Assembly: GCF_014897585.1 (NCBI RefSeq)
Contig: NZ_JABUXW010000007.1
Span: forward strand, 111,643 to 175,642
DNA length: 64,000 nucleotides
Direction of reading: 5' to 3'
Source of the DNA: Brachybacterium tyrofermentans
GTDB taxonomy: Bacteria; Actinomycetota; Actinomycetes; Actinomycetales; Dermabacteraceae
Translations under genes and position numbers: made by a program
Part shown: in pieces, positions 46,927 to 55,828 of the stretch
Layout: each line of letters begins with the position of its first letter
How positions within the stretch are numbered: position 1 is the stretch's first letter
The notes under the pieces: model-generated
The model's input: the letters and a program-made list of their open reading frames with translations, nothing else
What the model was told of the DNA's origin: nothing
Databases searched by the model: none

Positions 46927-48312
46927 TCAGCGAGCCGGGTCGTATCTCAGCAGCAGAGCGCCGTGCGCGGGGATCACCACGTCGAGCGCCGACGATCCCG
47001 GGGCCACGCCGCGCGCGTCGTCGGACTGCACGGTGACCGGCCGCGCGGTGACGGGGCTGCCGCTCCACAGCTCGGTGACCTCGCCGTCGGGCTGCGCGGG
47101 CAGGCCCACGTCCTGGCTGTCCAGCGCGACGGCCAGCTCGTCCTCACCGAGGTTGAAGGCGGCGACGTAGCGGATGCTGGATTCCCCGTCGGCCGTCCAC
47201 AGGACCAGCGGCCCTTCACGGAACACCTCGCGGTTGCCGGAGGACGCGCGGAGCACCTCGAGCACAGCGGCGTTCTGGAACAGGGCGATCGTCCCTGGAT
47301 CGGAGCTCTGCAGGTCGCCGCCGATCATCAGCGGGGAGCGGGCGATCACCCACAGCGTCATCAGGGTGCGACGTTCCTCGGGGGTGAGCCGATCATGGCG
47401 CGGCTCGCCCCGTTCGGCGCGGATCCCGATGCGCCCCAGCGGGAGCATGTCTCCGTCGGCCCAGCCGTCCGGGCCCGAGTACGGGGCCCAGCGGGCGAAG
47501 CGCGCGAAGTTCGCCTCGACGTCCTCCCAGCGATCCCAGAGGTCATCGCAGATCCGCCACATGGTCGCGTGCTCGCGCAGATGCGGCAGGCGGGTCAGCG
47601 ACAGGTCGCGGCCCGGTGACAGGCTCAGCTGCATCGGCCGGCCGCAGCCCTCGATCGCGGCGGAGAACGCCTCGATCTCGGCGGCCTGGTAGGGCCACAG
47701 CATGTCGTCGACCTTGAGGAAGTCCACGCCCCAGGAGGCATAGAGCGCGAGCACCGAGTCGTAGTAGGCGTGCGCGCCCGGCACGGTGTGGTCGATGCCC
47801 ACCATGTCCGGGTTCCACTCGCAGGAGTTGGTGGGATCTGCGATGTCCGAGGCGCGCAGCGTGCTGCCCACGATCGGGGTGTTCGCGGCCACGGCGCGGC
47901 GGGGGACCCCGCGCATCACGTGGATGCCCAGGCGCAGGCCCAGGCCGTGGAGCTGCGCGGCGAGCGGCCCGAAGCCGGCCCCGTCCGCGGAGCTCGGGAA
48001 GCGTCCGGGGTCCGGCAGCAGCCGTCCCTGCTCGTCCATGACCAGCGGGGCGTCCGCGTTGTAGCCGTGGGAACGGGCCGACGGGTCCGACCAGTCGATG
48101 TCGATCACCACCGTGTCCCAGCCGTACGGGGCGAGGTGCTCGGCGAGGAAGCTGGCGTTGGCCAGCACCTCCTCCTCGGTGACGGTGGTGCCGTAGCAGT
48201 CCCAGCTGTTCCAGCCCATCGGCGGGCGGGAGGGGTCGGCTGGTGCTGGTGCTGGTGCTGGTGCTCGTGCAGAGGCTGGTTCTGGTGTCGAGGTCGAGCG
48301 GGGGTTCTTCAT
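46927..48312 (-). CDS. GH27 alpha-galactosidase / beta-L-arabinopyranosidase-like enzyme
   Basis: 461 residues from ATG 48312. After a Ala/Pro repeat leader (ARAPAPAPAPADP) the GH27 start PMGWNSWDCYG is at about 31-41. Then VVIDIDWSDP, VDFLKVDDML with the nucleophile Asp, QLSLSPGRDL, and MWRICDDLWDRWEDV with the acid/base Asp; a C-terminal beta-sandwich follows. No signal peptide, so cytoplasmic. GH27 includes alpha-galactosidases and beta-L-arabinopyranosidases; the arabinose genes next door make either role sensible. It starts four bases after the stop of the flavoprotein gene, so the two are one operon. Confidence 0.87.
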   Translation of the reverse strand: MKNPRSTSTPEPASARAPAPAPAPADPSRPPMGWNSWDCYGTTVTEEEVLANASFLAEHLAPYGWDTVVIDIDWSDPSARSHGYNADAPLVMDEQGRLLPDPGRFPSSADGAGFGPLAAQLHGLGLRLGIHVMRGVPRRAVAANTPIVGSTLRASDIADPTNSCEWNPDMVGIDHTVPGAHAYYDSVLALYASWGVDFLKVDDMLWPYQAAEIEAFSAAIEGCGRPMQLSLSPGRDLSLTRLPHLREHATMWRICDDLWDRWEDVEANFARFARWAPYSGPDGWADGDMLPLGRIGIRAERGEPRHDRLTPEERRTLMTLWVIARSPLMIGGDLQSSDPGTIALFQNAAVLEVLRASSGNREVFREGPLVLWTADGESSIRYVAAFNLGEDELAVALDSQDVGLPAQPDGEVTELWSGSPVTARPVTVQSDDARGVAPGSSALDVVIPAHGALLLRYDPAR

Positions 48313-48316
48313 CAGA

Positions 48317-49624
48317 TCACTCTCCGAGCAGGCGGTCGACGTAGGCGTTGCGGAACACCCGGTCCGGGTCCATCCGGTTGCGCAGAGCCTGGAAGTCTTC
48401 GAGGCGGGCGTACTGTGCGCGCACCGTCTCCGGATCGGTGGTGAAGACCTTGCCCCAGTGGGGGCGCGGGGCGAAGGGTGCCAGCCGTTCCTCGATCTCC
48501 GGCAGCAGGGCCTCCACTTCGGCCGGCAGCTGCTTCCACGTGAAGTGCACGCAGGCGCTGTCGCGCTGGTGGGCGGGGGAGAGCCAGAGGTCGTCGGCCG
48601 CAACGGTGCGCACCTCGGAGGCGTGCAGCAGCGGACGGATCCGCTCGCCGAGGTCCGTCACCGCGGCCAGCGCGTCGGCCACCTGCTCTCGGGTCACGAA
48701 GTACTCCGACTGGATCTCCTCGCCATTGCTCGGGGTGAACTCGAGGCGGAAGTGCGGCAGGCGCTCGTGCGACGGCCCCGGCTGCCCGGACTGGTCGGTG
48801 CAGGGATCCGCGGGCAGGTCGGGCAGGGGGTGCACGGGATGGGTGGCGCGGTGCCCGCCGTGCCACTGGTCGGGCAGGGGCGCGTCGACGTCCACCACCT
48901 GCTTCACCCAGGCCTGCGCGATGCGGCCGTCCCAGCGGTGGAACAGGCTCACGCTGTAGCCCGCACCGAGCTGGTCCGAGAGCGCCTCCTGGGTCATGGC
49001 CTGCGGCGACAGGTCCAGATGCACGCTCTGGCGCATCGAGAAGGCGGGCACGAGGTCGAGTGTCAGGTGGGTGACCACGCCGAGCATGCCGAGGGAGAGC
49101 ACCACCCCGTCGAAGATCTCGGGATCCCCCTCGCGGGAGAGCGTCAGCAGGTCCCCGCCCGCCGTGACCAGCTCGACCGCGCGCACGGCGGAGGCGAGCG
49201 AGCGGTTGGCGTCGCCCGAGCCATGGGTGCCGGTCGCGCTCGCCCCGCCCACCGAGATGTGGGGGAGCGAGCCGGTGTTCGCCAGCGCCAGACCGACCTC
49301 GGCGGCCGCGACCGCGAGCTCGCCGTAGCGCACCCCGGCCGCGACCCGTACGGTGCGCGCGGCGGTGTCGAACTCGAGGTCCGACGGCATCATCGCGAGG
49401 GTGACCAGGTCCGCGTCGCTCGCCGCGACCGCGGAGAACGAGTGGCGCGTGCCGAGCGCACGGATCCGGCCGCTGCGGCCGACGAGCGCGCGCAGCTGGT
49501 CCACGGACGTGGGGGCGTGCAGAGGCCCGGGGCCGTAGTCGACGGTGCCGGACCAGCTGAGGCCGGGCCGGGCGAGCTCCGGGCCGGAGGCGCTGCCGGC
49601 GGACGTCGCGTTCTGGGAGGTCAT
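48317..49624 (-). CDS. alditol/xylitol-oxidase-like FAD-binding protein
   Basis: 435 residues from ATG 49624. FAD-binding type 4 (vanillyl-alcohol-oxidase fold): the flavin-linking segment RIRALGTRHSFSAVA contains the His expected to carry covalent FAD, followed by ANTGSLPHISVGGASATGTHGSG. The substrate domain has FHRWDGRIAQAWVKQV and the C-terminal PHWGKVFTTD found in AldO and sugar-lactone oxidases. It would oxidise a sugar alcohol or aldonolactone with O2, giving H2O2. A polar insertion (HPLPDLPADPCTDQSG) near residue 260 is unusual. Coupled with the GH27 gene. Confidence 0.87.
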   Translation of the reverse strand: MTSQNATSAGSASGPELARPGLSWSGTVDYGPGPLHAPTSVDQLRALVGRSGRIRALGTRHSFSAVAASDADLVTLAMMPSDLEFDTAARTVRVAAGVRYGELAVAAAEVGLALANTGSLPHISVGGASATGTHGSGDANRSLASAVRAVELVTAGGDLLTLSREGDPEIFDGVVLSLGMLGVVTHLTLDLVPAFSMRQSVHLDLSPQAMTQEALSDQLGAGYSVSLFHRWDGRIAQAWVKQVVDVDAPLPDQWHGGHRATHPVHPLPDLPADPCTDQSGQPGPSHERLPHFRLEFTPSNGEEIQSEYFVTREQVADALAAVTDLGERIRPLLHASEVRTVAADDLWLSPAHQRDSACVHFTWKQLPAEVEALLPEIEERLAPFAPRPHWGKVFTTDPETVRAQYARLEDFQALRNRMDPDRVFRNAYVDRLLGE

Positions 49625-49636
49625 GCGGTCCACCTC

Positions 49637-49670
<34 letters not shown>

Positions 49671-49743
49671 GAGTGCGGTGTGAAGCCGGCGTGGGCGCGG
49701 GCGTGGGTTCGGCGTGGCCGGGTGCGCTGATCGGCGACGTCAG

Positions 49744-49847
49744 CCGGGCACGTCGGCCGGGTGCGCAGACCGGGCACGCGCGCCGAGTGCGCAGGCCGGG
49801 CACGTCCGCCGGGTGCGCAGACCGGGCACGCCCGCCGAGTGCACCGC
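49744..49847. repeat. 4 x 26-bp tandem repeat
   Basis: Four units of CCGGGCACGTCGGCCGGGTG followed by CGCAGA (variants) start at 49744, 49770, 49796 and 49822. Part of the 520-bp gap between the flavoprotein gene and araA, which also holds a 19-bp doublet (49983-50020), a long hairpin and a 28-bp doublet but no gene. Confidence 0.88.
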
Positions 49848-50011
49848 ACCAGAATTGTCGCCCCAGGACCGATGCCGCGCCCACTATCGGTCGTGACGCC
49901 GCAGAACTCACCCGGACAGGGCGGGAAGGTCACGGTGTCCGGGGCTCCGCTGCCTCGCCGCGGGTCGTCGCCCTCACCGCAGATCGGCACCCTCAGCGGG
50001 GATCGGCGCCC

Positions 50012-50068
50012 TCAGCGAGGCAAAGGTGGGGGAATGCTGCTCTCATTCCCCCACCTTTGCCTCACTGA
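50012..50068. terminator. 25-bp-stem hairpin downstream of araA
   Basis: TCAGCGAGGCAAAGGTGGGG plus GAATG (50012-50036) pairs with 50044-50068 over 25 bp with one mismatch; the loop is CTGCTCT. It lies 77 bp past the araA stop and may end the leftward araB-D-A message. There is no T-run, and its length and symmetry exceed an ordinary terminator. Confidence 0.75.
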
Positions 50069-50133
50069 GCGACCCTGGAACGGGCTGCGGCGAGCTGAGC
50101 GGGCTGAGCGACCCTGGAGCGGGCTGCGGCGAG
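50067..50133. repeat. two direct copies of a 28-bp unit after araA
   Basis: GAGCGACCCTGGAACGGGCT followed by GCGGCGAG at 50067-50094 recurs with one change at 50106-50133. The copies lie between the araA stop and the long hairpin. Confidence 0.85.
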
Positions 50134-50144
50134 CCGGGCCTGGC

Positions 50145-51653
50145 TCAGAAACCCTGGCCGAGGCGGTAGAAGACCTGGTTGGTGCGCAGCTCCTGGGCGA
50201 AGGAGCGCACCGTGGTGTCCTCGTCGATCACGGCGAGCTCGATATCGCCGATCTGGGCGAGGTCCCGCCACACCTCGAGATCCAGGGCGTTGCTCATCAC
50301 CGTGTGGTGAGCGGCGCCGGCGGTCAGCCAGCACTCCGCGGAGGTCGCGAAATCGGGCGCGGGCTCCCAGACGGCGCAGGCCACCGGCAGCTTCGGCAGC
50401 TCGTGCTCGGGCTCGACCACCTTCACCACGTTGGCGACCAGCCGGAAGCGCTCCCGCATGTCCGAGAGGGCGACCACGACGGCCGGGCCGGCGTCGGCCG
50501 AGAACTTCAGGCGCACCGGGTCCTCCCGGTCGCCGATCCCCAGCGGGTGGATCTCGAGCGAGGGCTTGGAGGTGGTCAGCGAGGGGGAGACCTCGAGCAT
50601 GTGCGCGCCGAGGATCTTCTCGCTGCCGGGGGTGAGCTCGTAGGTGTAGTCCTCCATGAGGGAGGCGCCGCCGGGCAGGCCGTGGCCCATCACCGCGGCG
50701 ACCCGCACCAGGATCGCGGTCTTCCAGTCGCCCTCGGCGCCGAAGCCGTACCTGTCGGCCATCAGCCGCTGCACGGCGAGACCGGGGAGCTGACGCAGGC
50801 CGCCGAGATCCTCGAAGTTGGTGGTGAACGCGCCGAAGCCGCCCTCGTCGAGGAAGGTGCGCAGGCCCAGCTCCTGGCGGGCGCCGTAGCGCAGCGCCTC
50901 GTGGCGCTCCCCGCCCTTCCGCAGCTCGGGGACCACCTCGTACTGCGCCTCGTACTCGGCGACCAGCGCATCGATCGCGCTGTCCTCCACGGCGTCGACC
51001 ACCGCGACCAGATCGTTCACGCCCCAGGTGTTCACGGAGACGCCCAGGCGCAGCTCGGCCTCGGTCTTGTCACCCTCGGTGACGGCGACGCCCCGCATGT
51101 TGTCGCCGAAGCGGGCCAGCTTCAGGGAGTGCATCTCGGCCCAGCCGGTGGCGGCGCGCGCCCAGCGGCCCACCTTCTCCTGCACGCCGGAGTCGCTCGC
51201 GTGGCCCACGACGGTCTTGCGGTTCACGCCCAGGCGGGTGGCGATGTAGCCGAACTCGCGGTCGCCGTGCGCGGCCTGGTTGAGGTTCATGAAGTCCATG
51301 TCGATCGTGGCCCACGGCAGCTCGACGTTGGCCTGCGTGTGCAGGTGCAGCAGCGGGGTGCGCAGGGCGTCGAGGCCCTGGATCCACATCTTCGCCGGCG
51401 AGAAGGTGTGCATCCAGGCGATGACGCCCACGCAGGCCGGATCGGCGTTCGCGGCCAGGGCGGTCTCGCGGATCGCGTCGCGGTCGGTGAGCACCGGCTT
51501 CCAGACGATCTTCACGGGGATCGAGCTGCCGGCGTCGAGGGTCTCGGCGATCACGCGGGACTGCTCGGCGACCTGGTCGAGCGTCTCGGGGCCGTACAGG
51601 CCCTGGCTGCCGGTCAGGAACCAGATCTCGCGGGCTTCGAAGGGATTCTGCAT
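50145..51653 (-). CDS. araA: L-arabinose isomerase
   Basis: 502 residues, standard AraA length. Seen are [17 protein letters not shown] at the start, [33 protein letters not shown], the TNFEDLGG and [15 protein letters not shown] segments with catalytic Glu residues, and the metal-ligand His in GHGLPGG and late HHTVMSNAL. Converts L-arabinose to L-ribulose. Third gene of the leftward araB-araD-araA set; 62 bp separate it from araD. Confidence 0.97.
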   Translation of the reverse strand: MQNPFEAREIWFLTGSQGLYGPETLDQVAEQSRVIAETLDAGSSIPVKIVWKPVLTDRDAIRETALAANADPACVGVIAWMHTFSPAKMWIQGLDALRTPLLHLHTQANVELPWATIDMDFMNLNQAAHGDREFGYIATRLGVNRKTVVGHASDSGVQEKVGRWARAATGWAEMHSLKLARFGDNMRGVAVTEGDKTEAELRLGVSVNTWGVNDLVAVVDAVEDSAIDALVAEYEAQYEVVPELRKGGERHEALRYGARQELGLRTFLDEGGFGAFTTNFEDLGGLRQLPGLAVQRLMADRYGFGAEGDWKTAILVRVAAVMGHGLPGGASLMEDYTYELTPGSEKILGAHMLEVSPSLTTSKPSLEIHPLGIGDREDPVRLKFSADAGPAVVVALSDMRERFRLVANVVKVVEPEHELPKLPVACAVWEPAPDFATSAECWLTAGAAHHTVMSNALDLEVWRDLAQIGDIELAVIDEDTTVRSFAQELRTNQVFYRLGQGF

Positions 51654-51715
51654 GGGGGTTCTCCAGTGTTCAGGGGTGGTGGATCGACGGTGCCGACGGG
51701 GCGGCAGGGCCGGCG

Positions 51716-52435
51716 TCAGTGCTGGCCGTAGACGTTCTGGTAGCGGTCGTAGAGCGAGTCGATGTGCTCTTGTGCGATGGGCAGCGGCTCACCGAGCTGA
51801 CGGGAGATGTGCACGGTGCGGGCCACCTCCTCGACCATCACGGCGGCCTTCACGGCGGTGCGGGCGTCCGTGCCGATCGTGAACGGGCCATGGTTCTGCA
51901 TGAGCACGGCCGGGCTGCGATGGCCGGAGAGGGTCTCCACGATGCCGCGGCCGATGGAGTCGTCGCCGATGATCGCGAAGGGGCCGACGGGGACCGGGCC
52001 GCCGAACTCATCGCCCATCATCGTCAGCACGCAGGGGATCTCCTGGCCGCGGGCGGCCCAGGCGGTCGCATAGGTCGAGTGGGTGTGGACCACGCCGCCC
52101 ACCTCGTCCATGTGCTCGTACACGTAGGCGTGGGCCGCGGTGTCCGAGGAGGGGGTGAGCGAATCGGGGGTCCCGTCGACGATCTTCGTGCCGTCCAGGG
52201 TGCACACCACCATGGACTCTGCGGTGAGCTCGTCATAGGAGACGCCGGAGGGCTTGATGACCAGCAGGCCGGGCACCTCGGGATCGGTGGCGGGCACACG
52301 CTCGGAGACGTTGCCGGCGGTCCAGACGACGAGGCCGTTGCGGGGGAGCTCGGCGTGCAGGGCGGCGACGCGCTCGCGGGTCGCGGCGACGGCCTCCTGG
52401 GTGGCCTGGGGGAGGTCGGTGAGGACGAGGGTCAT
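51716..52435 (-). CDS. araD: L-ribulose-5-phosphate 4-epimerase
   Basis: 239 residues, class II aldolase/epimerase family: GNVSERVP near residue 40 for phosphate binding, [22 protein letters not shown] with the zinc-binding His pair, and [10 protein letters not shown]. Converts L-ribulose 5-phosphate to D-xylulose 5-phosphate. The 174 bp upstream contain a triple GGCTGG run and no gene or operator seen, so it is probably read through from araB. Confidence 0.96.
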   Translation of the reverse strand: MTLVLTDLPQATQEAVAATRERVAALHAELPRNGLVVWTAGNVSERVPATDPEVPGLLVIKPSGVSYDELTAESMVVCTLDGTKIVDGTPDSLTPSSDTAAHAYVYEHMDEVGGVVHTHSTYATAWAARGQEIPCVLTMMGDEFGGPVPVGPFAIIGDDSIGRGIVETLSGHRSPAVLMQNHGPFTIGTDARTAVKAAVMVEEVARTVHISRQLGEPLPIAQEHIDSLYDRYQNVYGQH

Positions 52436-52609
52436 GGGGCGGCTCCTGGATCGGGGCTGGGGCTGGGGCTGGGCGGTCGACGGGCGGAAGGACGACGGGG
52501 CGGAGGTCGGAAGGTCGGACGTGCTGCGGGGCAGAGCCTGGCCGGTGCACGTGCGCGGTGCCGCGCGAGGGATGCCGTCAGGTGGCGATCACAGGAAGCG
52601 GTCAGAGGC

Positions 52610-54250
52610 TCAGGCGAGCACCTCGCCGGCCCTCCGCTCGACCTCGAGGCCGGTGCGGTAGCCGGCCAGCCAGGACGCGTGCCCGGCCATCCCGGCCTCG
52701 TCGGTCTGCACGGTGGAGAGCTCCTGGGAGGCGAAGATCTGCTCGGCCAGGAAGCTACTGAGCGAGGTGGCGGCCGATCCGTGGCGGGTCGACGCGGTGT
52801 ACGCGGCCAGCAGCGCCATGCCCCAGGCTCCGCCCTCCCCGGCGGATTCGCCCAGGGCGACCGGGGTGGCGAGGGCGTCGGCCAGGATCTGCTGGGCGAT
52901 GCCCTTCGTGCGGAAGATCCCGCCGTGGGCGTACATGACGTCGAGGTGCACACCCTCATCCTTCAGCAGCGCCTCCATGCCCACCGCGAGCGCCCCGAAG
53001 GCGCCGTAGAGCTGGGAGCGCATGAAGTTCTCGAGCGTGAAGCGGGCCTCCTGCTCGCGCACCAGCAGGGGTCGGCCAGAGGGCACGGCCGTCTGGTGCT
53101 CGCCGGAGATGTAGTTGTAGCTCAGCACCCCGCCGGCGTCGGCGTCGCCCTCGGCACCCGCGCCGAAGAGCGTGGAGTACAGCTCCTCGGGGCCCACGGG
53201 GTGTCCCAGCAGCTCGGCGAAGCGGCCGAAGAGGCCCAGCCAGGCGTCGAGGTCGCCCGCGCAGTTGTTGGTGTGGATCATCGCGACGGGATCGCCGGAC
53301 GGCGTGGTGACCAGGTCGATCTCCTCGCGGGGCCCGGACAGCGGCTTCTCCAGGACCACCATCGCGAAGGCGCTGGTGCCCGCGGAGACGTTGCCGGTGC
53401 GGGGGTCCACGGCCTGGGTGGCGACCATGCCGGTGCCGGCGTCACCCTCCGGGGGAGCGGCCACGGCGCCGGGCTGCAGGGCGCCCGTCGGATCCAGCAG
53501 AGCGGCGCCTCCGGAGGTCAGCGTGCCGGCGTCCTGCCCGGCCACGAGCACCTCGGGGAGGATCTCCGGCAGGGACCAGGGGAGGTCGGTGACGGCGTCC
53601 AGGCCCGCGAAGCGCTCGAGCAGCTCGGGATCGAAGGCATCGCCCGAGACGGCGATCGGGAACACGCCGCTGGCGTCCCCCACGCCGAGCACGGAGCGCC
53701 CGGTGAGCTTCGAGTGCACGTACCCGGCCAGGGTGGTGAGCTGGCCCAGGCGCGGCACGTGCTCCTCGTCGCCGAGGATCGCATGCAGCAGATGCGAGAC
53801 GCTCCAGCGCAGAGGGATGTTGAGGTCGAAGGTGCTGCTGAGCAGCGAGGCGGCGTCGGCCGTGTAGGTGTTGCGCCAGGTGCGGAAGGGGACCAGCTGC
53901 TCCCCGTCGTGGTCCAGGGCGAGGTAGCCGTGCATCATCGCGGAGATGCCGATGCTCGCGAGCTGGGTGAGCTCGACCCCGTGGCGCTCGCGCACATCGC
54001 GCACGAGGTCGGCGTAGCAGGACTGGATCCCTGACCAGGCGTCGTCGAGCGAGTAGGTCCAGCTGTCGTCGGCGAACTCGTTCTCCCAGGCGTGGGACCC
54101 GGTGCCGAGCACGAGGCCGGAGTCGTCGACCAGCGCGGCCTTGATCCGGGTCGAGCCCAGCTCGAGGCCGAGGTGGGCGCTGCCGGCCTCGAGGAGGGCG
54201 GCGGCATCGGGGCGGGAGAGGTCCGGCGAGGACACGGCGTCGTGCGTCAT
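52610..54250 (-). CDS. araB: FGGY-family carbohydrate kinase, probable L-ribulokinase
   Basis: 546 residues from ATG 54250. N-terminal LGLELGSTRIKAALVDDSG phosphate loop, ISAMMHGYLALD, FRTWRNTYTADAA, GNVSAGTSAFAMVVLEKPL and the C-terminal MYAHGGIFRTKGIAQQIL and GAWGMALLAAY. It differs from the enteric AraB and belongs to the actinobacterial FGGY group found beside araD and araA, where it supplies L-ribulose 5-phosphate. Xylulokinase activity is the alternative. The near-perfect operator AATGTCAACGTTCACATT lies 29 bp upstream. Confidence 0.88.
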   Translation of the reverse strand: MTHDAVSSPDLSRPDAAALLEAGSAHLGLELGSTRIKAALVDDSGLVLGTGSHAWENEFADDSWTYSLDDAWSGIQSCYADLVRDVRERHGVELTQLASIGISAMMHGYLALDHDGEQLVPFRTWRNTYTADAASLLSSTFDLNIPLRWSVSHLLHAILGDEEHVPRLGQLTTLAGYVHSKLTGRSVLGVGDASGVFPIAVSGDAFDPELLERFAGLDAVTDLPWSLPEILPEVLVAGQDAGTLTSGGAALLDPTGALQPGAVAAPPEGDAGTGMVATQAVDPRTGNVSAGTSAFAMVVLEKPLSGPREEIDLVTTPSGDPVAMIHTNNCAGDLDAWLGLFGRFAELLGHPVGPEELYSTLFGAGAEGDADAGGVLSYNYISGEHQTAVPSGRPLLVREQEARFTLENFMRSQLYGAFGALAVGMEALLKDEGVHLDVMYAHGGIFRTKGIAQQILADALATPVALGESAGEGGAWGMALLAAYTASTRHGSAATSLSSFLAEQIFASQELSTVQTDEAGMAGHASWLAGYRTGLEVERRAGEVLA

Positions 54251-54278
54251 GGGGTCATCCCACCAGGTGGCACCGCCG

Positions 54279-54296
54279 AATGTCAACGTTCACATT
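54279..54296. promoter_or_regulatory. arabinose operator upstream of araB
   Basis: AATGTCAACGTTCACATT is an 18-bp palindrome with one mismatched pair, centred on AACGTT. A version occurs at 55623-55640 in front of the sugar importer. It lies 29 bp from the araB ATG, a repressor position; the LacI-type gene immediately upstream is the obvious binder. Confidence 0.75.
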
Positions 54297-54337
54297 TTTG
54301 TCTCGGAGTCTGGGCGGTGGCACCTGGCAGCTCGTGG

Positions 54338-55360
54338 TCAGTGCGTGCGCTCGGGGCGCGTGGAGCGGCGCACCACCAGGCGCGGCGGCAGCGTGCTGGG
54401 GGTCCCGGGTGGGAGCTCGTGCCCCTCGAGCAGGCACAGCAGGCGCTGCAGGGCCAGTCGACCCAGGTCCGCGAAGGGCTGCGAGACGGTGGTCAGGGAG
54501 GGGACCTGGAACTCGGCGCCGAGCGTGTTGTCGAAACCGACCACGGCGACGTCCTCGGGGATGCGCAGCCGGTGCTCGTGCAGGGCGTGGAGCACACCGA
54601 TCGCCATCATGTCGTTCGCGGCGAAGATTGCATCGGGCAGGCCCTCGCGGACCAGGTCGTTCGCGAGGTCGTAGCCGGCTCGGGGGGTCCAGTCGCCCGG
54701 GCCCACGACGGTTCCGTCGAGGCCGTGCAGCTCGACGGCGTGCTCGAAGCCCTCGAGGCGGGCGCGGGCGTCGAACCAGTCCTGGGGGCCGGCGGCGTGG
54801 ACCACGGAGCGGGCGCCGGTGCGCGCCAGGTGCTCGATGACCTGCAGTGCTCCGAGCTGCTGGTCCACGCCGACCACCTCGACCCCGGGTGCTCGGGGGG
54901 CCTGTGCGGAGACCGCGACGACCGGGGTGGAGCGGGCGACCGCGGCGACGGCGGGCACCATGCCCTCGTGGGCGGCGACCACGAGGACGCCGTCGGCCCC
55001 GGAGCCCAGGAGCTCGGCACCGATCTCGCGCTCGCAGTCGTCGTGCGCGCCGACGGTGGTCAGGAGCACCGAGTAGCCGGCCTCGCGGGCGGCGGACTCG
55101 ATGGCGGTGGTGGTCTCCGCCGGTCCGAACAGCGCGGAGCCGTCGGTGAGCATGCCGATCAGCGAGGACCGAGTGGTCTTCAGGGCGCGGGCGGCCCGGT
55201 TGCGGGTGTAGCCGAGCTCGGTGATCGCCTGCTGCACGCGGGTACGGGTGTCGGGCCGCACGATCCCGGGCTCGTTGAGCACGCGGGAGACGGTCTGGTA
55301 GGAGACGCCGGCGCGGGAGGCGACGTCGGCCATGGAGGGGCGGCGGGGTGCGGGGTCCAT
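54338..55360 (-). CDS. LacI-family regulator of the arabinose genes
   Basis: 340 residues from ATG 55360 with GAAGGAG just upstream (ATG 55333 is an alternative). N-terminal HTH MADVASRAGVSYQTVSRVLN, hinge RAARALKTTRSSLIGML, and effector domain with FAANDMMAIGVLHAL and VAVVGFDNTLGAEFQVPSLT. It precedes araB on the same strand and is divergent from the ChvE-type importer. Most likely a repressor released by L-arabinose or a metabolite; that is inference from position and operators. Confidence 0.9.
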   Translation of the reverse strand: MDPAPRRPSMADVASRAGVSYQTVSRVLNEPGIVRPDTRTRVQQAITELGYTRNRAARALKTTRSSLIGMLTDGSALFGPAETTTAIESAAREAGYSVLLTTVGAHDDCEREIGAELLGSGADGVLVVAAHEGMVPAVAAVARSTPVVAVSAQAPRAPGVEVVGVDQQLGALQVIEHLARTGARSVVHAAGPQDWFDARARLEGFEHAVELHGLDGTVVGPGDWTPRAGYDLANDLVREGLPDAIFAANDMMAIGVLHALHEHRLRIPEDVAVVGFDNTLGAEFQVPSLTTVSQPFADLGRLALQRLLCLLEGHELPPGTPSTLPPRLVVRRSTRPERTH

Positions 55361-55517
55361 GGGCTCCTTCCTGAGGGGGCTGTCGATCCGGGTGGTCGGT
55401 GCAGGTGGTCGGTGCAGGTGGTCGAGATGGGCGATCGGCTCACGTGCCCGATCCGAGGATTCCGCGCCGGTCTCCGGTGAGGGAGCCGCTGCGTCGTCCG
55501 TGACCTGCATCAACGCG

Positions 55518-55532
55518 TGAAAACGCTTTACA
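55518..55532. promoter_or_regulatory. LacI-type site before the regulator gene
   Basis: TGAAAACGCTTTACA, an imperfect palindrome resembling catabolite-type CRE/LacI sites. It lies about 160 bp upstream of the regulator gene's ATG. It differs from the araB operator and might serve a second regulator. Confidence 0.45.
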
Positions 55533-55554
55533 GCAGGTCACCGCGTTACACGGA

Positions 55555-55571
55555 ACTTACCAGTGGTAAGT
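55555..55571. promoter_or_regulatory. perfect 17-bp palindrome ACTTACCAGTGGTAAGT
   Basis: Eight-base arms are exact inverted copies around a central G. It sits midway in the 468-bp divergent region between the regulator gene and the importer. No other copy was noticed in the window. Its form fits a GntR- or TetR-type operator. Confidence 0.6.
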
Positions 55572-55608
55572 CGTTGCTGATTCGTGACCCCCAGGGGGTC
55601 GACTCTTC

Positions 55609-55640
55609 TTGACATCTGCTTCAATGTGAACGTTACCATT
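55609..55640 (+). promoter_or_regulatory. promoter of the arabinose importer with overlapping operator
   Basis: TTGACA at 55609-55614 is a perfect -35 box; TACCAT at 55634-55639 is the likely -10 with a 19-bp spacer. AATGTGAACGTTACCATT (55623-55640), a relative of the araB operator, covers the spacer and -10, a layout for repression by promoter occlusion. About 190 bp of untranslated leader follow. Confidence 0.7.
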
Positions 55641-55828
55641 CGGGGCGTTCCTCGCCATCGATGGCGTGCGAACCATGGACACGGACCCGCCCCAGGGTCC
55701 AGCAGTGACCGCCGAGGCGATGTTGACACGGTGATGGGCGAAGCAGCCCGGCACCGCACGCGCACAGAGCCCACGCGGGACGTCCCCTGCTGCAGGGAGC
55801 AGTCGGCGATTTCGAGGAGGAAATACCC

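Noticed and set aside
48313..48603. N-terminal extension of the GH27 protein
   Set aside because: This stretch is coded in another frame by the flavoprotein gene; the extension is Arg/Pro/Ser-rich nonsense.
49744..49847. Possible CRISPR array
   Set aside because: Units are contiguous 26-bp tandem copies with no spacers and no cas genes nearby.
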